Positions 1-3,978 of a stretch of DNA of 5,528 nt are shown in pieces. Source of the stretch: Maricaulis sp. (GTDB lineage Bacteria > Pseudomonadota > Alphaproteobacteria > Caulobacterales > Maricaulaceae); assembly GCA_002694345.1 (NCBI GenBank), contig NZLV01000124.1, forward strand, positions 1 through 5,528, given 5' to 3'. The translations under genes were made by a program, and so were the position numbers. The notes beneath the pieces were generated by a model. It was not told where the DNA came from. It worked only from the letters and a program-made list of their open reading frames with translations, and searched no databases. The stretch's first letter is position 1, and every line of letters begins with the position of its first letter.

Positions 1-2
1 AT

Positions 3-57
3 TCCTTCTCGCTGCGTCGAATAGCCGCCACTCTACGCAAAAGTGCGCATGCGCCAA
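3..57 (-). promoter_or_regulatory. Possible weak promoter and Shine-Dalgarno for a gene beyond the left edge
   Basis: On the minus strand, TTGGCG (57-52) is separated by 16 bases from TAGAGT (35-30), a weak sigma70-like pair with 4 of 6 matches in each box. The strand then runs to GAGAAGGA at 10-3, a good Shine-Dalgarno sequence with no start codon left inside the window. Together these suggest that a minus-strand gene begins just off the left edge. Bacterioferritin would be a natural neighbour of bfd, but that is inference only. A 10-base palindrome, GCGCATGCGC, lies at 45-54 in the spacer and -35 region. No other gene is seen in 1-95, and no clear terminator for bfd. Confidence 0.22.
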
Positions 58-95
58 CGTCTATCTTTGCAAGTGAAAATGGGAGGCTTTCGCGA

Positions 96-293
96 CTATT
101 CCGCCGCTGCGGCGAGATCGTCGGGCCCGATCCGGTTTGCCGCGATCATGTCCGCCACGTCCGGCAGACACCGGCCGCATTGCGGCTTGGACGAACAGCG
201 CTTGAACACACAGGACACGCCCTTCACCGCCGGGTCAGCAGCAGCAGCCTGAAGCTCTTTTTCGCGCAGCGCGTTGCAGATGCAGACATACAT
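96..293 (-). CDS. bfd: Bacterioferritin-associated ferredoxin, [2Fe-2S] Bfd-like
   Basis: A 65-residue protein of the BFD-like [2Fe-2S] family (E. coli Bfd is about 64 residues). In the known family, the protein docks on bacterioferritin and passes electrons to the stored ferric iron so that Fe(II) can be released into the cytosol. The sequence opens MYVCICNALREKEL, like E. coli Bfd. The four expected cluster ligands are present as C4-X-C6 and C39-X2-C42, the second pair in the motif PQCGRC. Extra cysteines are at 28 and 33. The frame stays open upstream to 359, but the ATG at 293 is chosen because it gives the conserved family start; an AAGGA lies 13 bases upstream, rather far for ribosome binding. 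A Fur-like site overlaps its promoter. The function is well supported; the partner bacterioferritin is not in the window. Confidence 0.93.
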   Translation of the reverse strand: MYVCICNALREKELQAAAADPAVKGVSCVFKRCSSKPQCGRCLPDVADMIAANRIGPDDLAAAAE

Positions 294-323
294 GGGCGGG
301 ACGCCATCCTTGATGATGGCAAA

Positions 324-353
324 ATCTTTCCCGCAAATGCGAATGACTGTCAA
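324..353 (-). promoter_or_regulatory. Candidate sigma70 promoter of bfd
   Basis: On the minus strand a perfect -35, TTGACA (353-348), is followed after 18 bases by AAAGAT (329-324), a weak -10. Transcription would start near 317, giving a leader of about 25 bases before the ATG at 293. The -35 is convincing; the -10 is poor, so the exact spacing is uncertain. Confidence 0.5.
338..352. promoter_or_regulatory. Fur-box-like operator overlapping the bfd -35
   Basis: TGCGAATGACTGTCA matches the 7-1-7 Fur consensus TGATAATnATTATCA at 10 of 14 informative positions and is partly palindromic (4 of 7 base pairs). It covers most of the -35 box, where a repressor would block polymerase. Iron-repressed bfd is known in other proteobacteria. 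In some alphaproteobacteria Irr or RirA replaces Fur, so the identity of the regulator is an inference. Confidence 0.4.
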
Positions 354-401
354 CAACATAAATCATGCATTCGGTGGCCTTTTGAGTCCGGCTGATACCG
401 C

Positions 402-430
402 CACCCTCTCCCCAAGGGATAGGGTGTTTT
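402..430. terminator. Strong hairpin in the AIM24-bfd gap, probable transcription terminator
   Basis: CACCCT-C-TCCC (402-412) pairs with GGGA-T-AGGGTG (416-426) around a CAA loop. This is eleven positions with one mismatch. It lies about 30 bases past the AIM24 stop, so as a minus-strand RNA it could end that transcript, yet the T run (427-430) is on the plus-strand side, where no gene is seen to terminate. It may be a bidirectional or Rho-assisted terminator, or a dispersed palindromic repeat. A competing 6-base stem pairs GGTGGC (373-378) with GCCACC (400-405). Confidence 0.5.
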
Positions 431-455
431 GCAGCACGCGACCTGAATGATCGGT

Positions 456-1247
456 CTAATTCCCCCGCATGATCGAGCCCAGCGGACCGAGGACAGAGCC
501 CTCGCCCTGACCGGACCCGGCAACCGGGACATTGGCCAGGATGCGCCCGGCCAGACGCGAGAAGGGCATGGACTGGATCCAGACCTGGCCCGGACCGCGC
601 AGGCGGGCAAAGAACACGCCTTCGCCACCGAAGATCATCGATTTGATATTGCCGGCGCGCTCGATCTCGAATTCCACATCCGGCGTGTAGGCCACGACAC
701 AACCGGTATCTATATGGATTTCCTCGCCCGGAGCCAGATCCTTCTTGATCAGCGTGCCGCCGGCGTGGATGAAGCACCAACCCGTGCCCTGCAGGCGCTG
801 CATGATGAAGCCTTCACCGCCGAACAGGCCGGTCATGATCCGCTTCTGCAGTGCAATGCCGATCGACACACCCTTGGCCGCGGCGAGGAAACTGTCCTTC
901 TGGCAGATCAGCTCCCCACCCAGATCCGGCAGATGGACCGGGATGATCGTGCCGGGAAACGGTGCCGCAAAGGCGGCGTGGGCCTTGCCCTGACCTTCAT
1001 GGGTAAAAACCGTCATGAACAGGCTTTCCCCGGTCAGCAGGCGCTTGCCCGCCCCGGCGAGGGCGCCCCAGACGCCGGAACTCTTCTGGGATCCATCCCC
1101 GAACACGGCATCCATTTTCACCGAAGGGGATTTGTACATCATTGCACCGGCTTCCGAGACGACGCTTTCGCCCGGATCCAGCTCCACTTCGACATACTGG
1201 ATGTCTTCGCCACCGATCTTGTAGTCGATCACGTCTGCCTGGCTCAT
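456..1247 (-). CDS. AIM24 / TIGR00266 family protein
   Basis: A 263-residue member of the TIGR00266/AIM24 (formerly DUF124) family, a beta-rich fold named after a yeast mitochondrial protein. The bacterial function is unknown. Family hallmarks in order are LDPGESVVSEAGAMMY (about 23-38), LTGESLFMTVF (71-81), GTIIPVHLP (99-107), then the repeat-like second half with LQGTGWCFIHAGGTLIKKDL (152-171), the PGEEIHIDTGCVVAY turn (173-187) and GPGQVWIQSMPFSRLAGRI (218-236). It is rich in glycine, with no signal peptide or membrane segment, so it is likely cytosolic. The frame is open up to 1328, but the ATG at 1247 is preferred because GGGAG sits 7 bases upstream and the extra 27 residues are unlike the family. 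It lies 99 bases after the receiver gene, with a terminator-like hairpin in between. Family assignment is firm; role is unassigned. Confidence 0.93.
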   Translation of the reverse strand: MSQADVIDYKIGGEDIQYVEVELDPGESVVSEAGAMMYKSPSVKMDAVFGDGSQKSSGVWGALAGAGKRLLTGESLFMTVFTHEGQGKAHAAFAAPFPGTIIPVHLPDLGGELICQKDSFLAAAKGVSIGIALQKRIMTGLFGGEGFIMQRLQGTGWCFIHAGGTLIKKDLAPGEEIHIDTGCVVAYTPDVEFEIERAGNIKSMIFGGEGVFFARLRGPGQVWIQSMPFSRLAGRILANVPVAGSGQGEGSVLGPLGSIMRGN

Positions 1248-1254
1248 CTGATAT

Positions 1255-1260
1255 CTCCCG
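1255..1260 (-). promoter_or_regulatory. Ribosome binding site of the AIM24 gene
   Basis: CGGGAG on the minus strand ends 7 bases before the ATG at 1247. It decides the start against the longer open frame from 1328. It directly follows the hairpin and T run at 1261-1280. Confidence 0.75.
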
Positions 1261-1280
1261 AAAAAATCTGGGGTCAGATT
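1261..1280 (-). terminator. Intrinsic-terminator-like hairpin just before the AIM24 ribosome binding site
   Basis: On the minus strand AATCTG, loop ACCC, CAGATT forms a perfect 6-base-pair stem that runs into six T residues (1266-1261). It lies after the receiver gene (stop at 1347) and only 13 bases before the AIM24 ATG. It could end the receiver transcript. However, no AIM24 promoter can fit between it and the AIM24 start, so it would also act inside any AIM24 leader. The stem is short and AT-rich, so efficiency may be moderate. Confidence 0.5.
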
Positions 1281-1282
1281 AG

Positions 1283-1315
1283 CCGCACGGCCACCGACGG
1301 CAAGCGCCGGTGCGG
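1283..1315 (-). other. Mutually exclusive stems in the AIM24 leader
   Basis: CCGCAC (1283-1288) can pair with GTGCGG (1310-1315), while CACCG (1292-1296) can pair with CGGTG (1308-1312). The two stems share 1310-1312, so they cannot form together. They lie immediately upstream, in transcription order, of the terminator-like hairpin at 1261-1280. The pairing is visible; a regulatory role is inference, and GC-rich DNA produces such pairings by chance. Confidence 0.25.
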
Positions 1316-1346
1316 GCAAACCTAGCAAAGCTCAGGTGAAAACGCG

Positions 1347-1763
1347 TCAGATCGTCTGGACGTCGGCGTGTTCGGCCGCATCACGGATCAGATGGGCCAG
1401 ATGCACCGGCATATTGCCCGAATGCGCGCGGAAGCTGGCATTCTTGTCCAGACGCGACACGTCTTCGGGAATTTTCGATTCATCCACGGCGATCGAGCCG
1501 GACAGGATCATGACCGGTGTATCCCCGGCGCAGGCGCGCGTGGTTTCCAGCGTATCGGTCGGGTGAATGGAGTCGGGCAGGCGCAGATCCAGCAGGATCA
1601 GATCATAGGATCGGCGTTGAAGGCAGCGCTTGGCATCCTTGAGGGTGCGCGCCACTTCGAACTCGATGTCCAGGTCACCGGCTTCGCAGACCGCATGCTG
1701 AACCAGCATGGCATCCGCAAAATCATCTTCAACATGTAAAACGCTGAGCGCTTGACTGGACAT
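1347..1763 (-). CDS. Single-domain response regulator (CheY-like receiver protein)
   Basis: A 138-residue protein made of one receiver (REC) domain and no output domain. Visible elements are the acidic pair D13/D14 in VLHVEDDF, the phospho-acceptor D59 in LILLDLRLPD, the switch S88 in VMILSGS, and the conserved lysine K107 in RLDKNAS. Phosphorylation at D59 by a histidine kinase would be expected; no kinase is in the window. The usual proline after the lysine is missing and the short segment between S88 and K107 lacks the common G-A motif, so it belongs to a divergent group. The ATG at 1763 is chosen over one at 1784 because GGGAGG stands 5 bases before it. It follows folD by 70 bases and has its own promoter candidate. 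Its output partner cannot be told; such proteins relay to kinases, phosphotransferases or motors. Confidence 0.9.
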   Translation of the reverse strand: MSSQALSVLHVEDDFADAMLVQHAVCEAGDLDIEFEVARTLKDAKRCLQRRSYDLILLDLRLPDSIHPTDTLETTRACAGDTPVMILSGSIAVDESKIPEDVSRLDKNASFRAHSGNMPVHLAHLIRDAAEHADVQTI

Positions 1764-1768
1764 TGATC

Positions 1769-1774
1769 CCTCCC
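1769..1774 (-). promoter_or_regulatory. Ribosome binding site of the receiver gene
   Basis: GGGAGG on the minus strand, 5 bases before the ATG at 1763. It favours this start over the in-frame ATG at 1784. A GATTC (GANTC) site lies directly upstream at 1775-1779. Confidence 0.7.
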
Positions 1775-1790
1775 GATTCAGCACTTTAGA

Positions 1791-1811
1791 ACAGTTGCCT
1801 TACCGAACTGT
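1791..1811. repeat. Short inverted repeat over the receiver-gene start-site region
   Basis: ACAGTT (1791-1796) and AACTGT (1806-1811) are perfect inverted copies 9 bases apart. The second copy overlaps the -10 box, and the pair covers the likely transcription start, a suitable place for a dimeric repressor. Short repeats like this also occur by chance. Confidence 0.3.
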
Positions 1812-1837
1812 ATACAAAATCCGGAAATTTGACTCAA
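1809..1837 (-). promoter_or_regulatory. Candidate sigma70 promoter of the receiver gene
   Basis: On the minus strand TTGAGT (1837-1832) and TATACA (1814-1809) are separated by exactly 17 bases, with 4 of 6 matches in each box. The start would be near 1802, leaving about 39 bases of leader. The -35 overlaps the folD stop codon (1836-1834) and contains a GANTC methylation site (1835-1831). AT-rich sequence here contrasts with the GC-rich surroundings. Confidence 0.5.
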
Positions 1838-2730
1838 AAATCCGCAGGCAGAGCCACGCCACTCCGGGTTGCGGCGGCGATTACGGTGTTTCGCAGCAGC
1901 ATGGCAATAGTCATCGGACCAATTCCGCCGGGGACCGGTGTGATCCAACCCGCATGGCCGACAATCTCGTCAAAGGCGGCATCACCGACCAAACGGGTCT
2001 TGCCCTCGCCCCGCTCCGGCGCGTCAATCCGGTTGATCCCGACATCGAGCACACAGGCGCCGGGCTTCACCCAGTCCCCCTTCACCATTTCCGGGCGGCC
2101 GACAGCCGGCACCAGAATATCCGCCGTGCGGCACAGGGCCGGCAGATCCGCGGTGCGCGAATGCGCGATGGTGACGGTGGCGTTCTTTTCCAAGAATAGC
2201 AGCGCCGCCGGCTTGCCGACCAGGATGGAGCGTCCGATCACGACGACGTTCTTGCCCGACAAATCCCCCAGCGCGCGCTCGGCCAGCAGGACACAGCCCG
2301 CCGGCGTGCAGGGGCGCAGGCCCGGCTTGCCCAGCACGATCCGGCCGGCACTCACATCGGTCAGACCGTCGACATCCTTGTCCGGGTCGATTTCGCCGAT
2401 CACCCGGTTGGCATCGATATGATCCGGCAGCGGCATCTGGACCAGAATGCCGTCGACCGTGTCATCGGCATTGAGCTGACGCACGATCTCGATGGCCTCG
2501 GCCTCGGTCGTTGCAGCCGGCTTTCGGAATTCGAGGGATTTGAGACCCGCCGCCTCGGTGCGCTTCACCTTGTTGCGGACATAGACATCGCTGGCCGGAT
2601 CATCGCCGATCAGCACCACGGCCAGGCAGGGGGCCCGTCCAATTGTCTTGGCGAGTTCAGCGCCAACTTCACCCGCCCGCGCATCGATCTCCGCAGCGAC
2701 AGCCTTGCCATCAATCAGTTGAGCACTCAT
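1834..2730 (-). CDS. folD: Bifunctional methylenetetrahydrofolate dehydrogenase / methenyltetrahydrofolate cyclohydrolase
   Basis: FolD of 298 residues, close to the usual 280-300. It oxidises 5,10-methylene-THF with NADP+ to 5,10-methenyl-THF and hydrolyses that to 10-formyl-THF in the cytosol, supplying one-carbon units for purines and formyl-methionine. The family's catalytic residues fall at the E. coli positions: Y50 and K54 in YVRNKVK, Q98 in LVQMPLP, and D121 in DKDVDG. The Rossmann segment has VVVIGRSILVGKP (162-174), and the C-terminal signature PVPGGIGPMT spans 265-274. The ATG at 2730 has GGAGG 9 bases upstream, which lies inside the DUF167 gene; the two genes overlap by 20 bases, so translation is probably coupled. 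It is intact with no missing key residue. The last gene of the yggT, DUF167, folD set. Confidence 0.98.
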   Translation of the reverse strand: MSAQLIDGKAVAAEIDARAGEVGAELAKTIGRAPCLAVVLIGDDPASDVYVRNKVKRTEAAGLKSLEFRKPAATTEAEAIEIVRQLNADDTVDGILVQMPLPDHIDANRVIGEIDPDKDVDGLTDVSAGRIVLGKPGLRPCTPAGCVLLAERALGDLSGKNVVVIGRSILVGKPAALLFLEKNATVTIAHSRTADLPALCRTADILVPAVGRPEMVKGDWVKPGACVLDVGINRIDAPERGEGKTRLVGDAAFDEIVGHAGWITPVPGGIGPMTIAMLLRNTVIAAATRSGVALPADF

Positions 2731-3040
2731 CCGGAACAGCCTCCAGCAGGGCCGCGACAGGCTGGAGGGCCGCCCCCTCGACAGCGATGCGCACGGTTTT
2801 CAGACGGGATGTCGCGCCGCGTATAACATCCACATCGCGTTTGGGAAGTCCCAGCTGCTTGGCCAACAGTGCAACCAATGCTGCATTCGCCTTGCCCTTC
2901 TCCGGCACGGCCCGCACCTTCACCGCCAAGTGAACGCTGCCGTCCGAGGCCGCGCGCCAGGCCTCGATCACATCCCTGGAGGCATTGGGGGTCAGGCGAA
3001 CCTGAAGAGTCAGCCCGTCCGTGTCCGCAACAAAGCGCAC
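2711..3040 (-). CDS. yggU: DUF167 (YggU-like) family protein
   Basis: A 109-residue small basic protein of the DUF167/YggU family, of unknown function, widely conserved in bacteria and eukaryotes. Family features are LQVRLTPNASRD (12-23), followed by VKVRAVPEKGKANAALVALL (40-59), where the GKAN motif is diagnostic, and IRGATSRLKTVRI (73-85). It starts with GTG at 3040, four bases after the TGA of yggT, with no clear Shine-Dalgarno, so initiation likely depends on ribosomes finishing yggT. Its end overlaps folD by 20 bases. The arrangement with yggT is common in proteobacteria, and here it is combined with folD. No signal peptide or membrane segment. Assignment of family is firm; function unknown. 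Confidence 0.92.
   Translation of the reverse strand: MRFVADTDGLTLQVRLTPNASRDVIEAWRAASDGSVHLAVKVRAVPEKGKANAALVALLAKQLGLPKRDVDVIRGATSRLKTVRIAVEGAALQPVAALLEAVPDECSTD
2740..2744 (-). promoter_or_regulatory. Ribosome binding site of folD inside the DUF167 gene
   Basis: GGAGG on the minus strand, 9 bases before the folD ATG. It lies within the final codons of the DUF167 gene, consistent with coupled translation. Confidence 0.65.
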
Positions 3041-3044
3041 CCGG

Positions 3045-3344
3045 TCAGAACAGGCGCATCAGCTCCACCAGGACATAGCCCTGGACAAAACCGATCAGCA
3101 GAAGAAGCACGATGGGCGAGAAATCCATGCCCCCAAGCGGCGGCAGGATGCGGCGGATCGGGGCCAGAAGCGGCTCGGTGATCGCATTCGTGATCCGCCA
3201 CAGCATGGCGACGAACTGATTGTGCGTGTTCACCACATTGAAGCTGATCAGCCAGCTCAGGATCACACCCACAAGGACCACGATCCACAGGAGCTGGAGC
3301 AGCGGGTGAATGATGTAGATGATCAGGCCGTCAATCGGTGACAT
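3045..3344 (-). CDS. yggT: YggT family integral membrane protein
   Basis: A 99-residue YggT-family membrane protein with two hydrophobic segments, roughly residues 5-36 and 77-97. Between them is a loop with the family signature RITNAITEPLLAPIRRILPP (50-69), then GGMDFSPIVLLLL (71-83). The family is linked in various bacteria to cell shape, division-site or osmotic-shock phenotypes, but its biochemical role is not settled. The ATG at 3344 has GAGGA 10 bases upstream. It is the first gene of the minus-strand cluster and is divergent from the tRNA-Ala gene. Its stop is four bases from the DUF167 start. Confidence 0.93.
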   Translation of the reverse strand: MSPIDGLIIYIIHPLLQLLWIVVLVGVILSWLISFNVVNTHNQFVAMLWRITNAITEPLLAPIRRILPPLGGMDFSPIVLLLLIGFVQGYVLVELMRLF

Positions 3345-3379
3345 GGGCTTTGTGTCCTCGCCATTTGTCTGTTTCCTCG

Positions 3380-3409
3380 CTTCTAGCCTGCCAGGGCGTG
3401 CAACGTCCA
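3380..3409 (-). promoter_or_regulatory. Possible promoter of the yggT-DUF167-folD operon
   Basis: On the minus strand TGGACG (3409-3404) and TAGAAG (3385-3380) are separated by 18 bases, with 4 of 6 matches each. It is the best pair found in the yggT upstream gap, but it is weak. The region is divergent from the tRNA promoter starting at 3421. Confidence 0.3.
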
Positions 3410-3420
3410 GAAGCGCATGC

Positions 3421-3449
3421 TTGACTGCGCTGCAAGAGGCTCGTATTTC
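3421..3449 (+). promoter_or_regulatory. Promoter of tRNA-Ala
   Basis: TTGACT (3421-3426) and TATTTC (3444-3449) with 17-base spacing. Transcription would start near 3456, about ten bases before the mature tRNA 5' end, as is usual for tRNA genes. The -35 has 5 of 6 matches; the -10 has 3 of 6. Confidence 0.55.
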
Positions 3450-3465
3450 GCCAATCCAAGGTGAC

Positions 3466-3530
<65 letters not shown>

Positions 3531-3541
<11 letters not shown>

Positions 3542-3558
3542 CCCTTCGCCGGTTTTTT
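3531..3558 (+). terminator. Possible tRNA terminator
   Basis: CGGC (3531-3534) at the tRNA 3' arm can pair with GCCG (3548-3551), followed by six T residues at 3553-3558. The stem is short and competes with the tRNA fold, but the T run directly after the tRNA fits an intrinsic stop. Confidence 0.35.
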
Positions 3559-3570
3559 AATCTCACGGCA

Positions 3571-3647
3571 GTCCGCTCCGCGGACGCCTCCGGTGGGCGG
3601 CCCATCAGGGGCCGACGCGCCGTCGCGCTTGTGAACCCTTCGGGTTC
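3571..3647. repeat. Palindrome cluster A: three small perfect hairpins
   Basis: Three perfect short stems follow each other: GTCCGC/GCGGAC with loop TCC (3571-3585), GGCCC/GGGCC with a 5-base loop (3599-3613), and GAACCC/GGGTTC with loop TTC (3633-3647). This begins the 437-base gap (3542-3978), in which no convincing gene is seen. Such closely spaced hairpins are typical of dispersed intergenic repeats. Confidence 0.55.
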
Positions 3648-3687
3648 GGAAACTCAGCGCTTTCCTCCCCATACCTTCCAATTTCAC

Positions 3688-3782
3688 CCGTCATCCCACG
3701 GTGCCCGCAGGGCATCCGGGGGACCTGAGCTAACCTGTTGGCGGGTTGGGTGAGGTCCCCCGGCCAAGCCGGGGGATGACGG
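3688..3782. repeat. Palindrome B: nested inverted repeat with GTCATCCC ends
   Basis: The outer arms CCGTCATCCC (3688-3697) and GGGATGACGG (3773-3782) are perfect 10-base complements. Inner arms CCGGGGGACCT (3716-3726) and AGGTCCCCCGG (3753-3763) are perfect over 11 bases. Alternatively the right part folds alone as CCCCCGGC-CAA-GCCGGGGG (3757-3775), and the left part as a 7-base stem around loop GCA (3699-3715). Non-coding, and most likely a dispersed alphaproteobacterial intergenic repeat. Confidence 0.7.
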
Positions 3783-3841
3783 CGTTTGATGGGCTGGGTG
3801 GAGATGGTTCGGAACTCACCAACACTCCAAGCCCTCCCCTT

Positions 3842-3910
3842 GTCATCCCGGCCACCCGCCTTCGCGGGCGCAAGCTCCTGCCCCGCGAAAGCGGGGCGAA
3901 GAGCCGGGAC
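3842..3910. repeat. Palindrome C: cruciform with outer stem and two hairpins
   Basis: It begins with the same GTCATCCC core as element B. The outer stem TCCCGGC (3846-3852) with GCCGGGA (3903-3909) encloses two hairpins: CCCGC-CTTC-GCGGG (3855-3868) and GCCCCGC-GAAA-GCGGGGC (3880-3897), the latter closed by a GNRA-type tetraloop. All stems are perfect. It ends 69 bases before the start of the downstream gene and may affect its expression. The rest of the gap, 3911-3978, shows only the ribosome binding region of that gene. Confidence 0.7.
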
Positions 3911-3978
3911 CCAGCCCCCCTCTTCCCACTGGAAGCCAAGCCCCGAATGCGCAATCCTGTTGGGAGAAGGGGAAGAAA

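Noticed and set aside
235..780. Minus-strand open frame of 181 codons spanning bfd and the end of AIM24
   Set aside because: It is out of frame with two recognised genes and crosses the gap and hairpin between them; its translation is arginine- and glycine-rich without motifs.
447..1325. Long plus-strand open frame of 292 codons opposite the AIM24 gene
   Set aside because: It mirrors the AIM24 gene almost completely. The minus-strand product has clear family motifs, and the plus-strand translation looks like compositionally driven GC-rich shadow.
1248..1328. N-terminal extension of the AIM24 protein
   Set aside because: The extra 27 residues cross the hairpin and leader and have no family counterpart; the ribosome binding site at 1255-1260 supports the internal start.
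3571..3910. CRISPR array
   Set aside because: The palindromes differ from each other and are not spaced by regular unique spacers.
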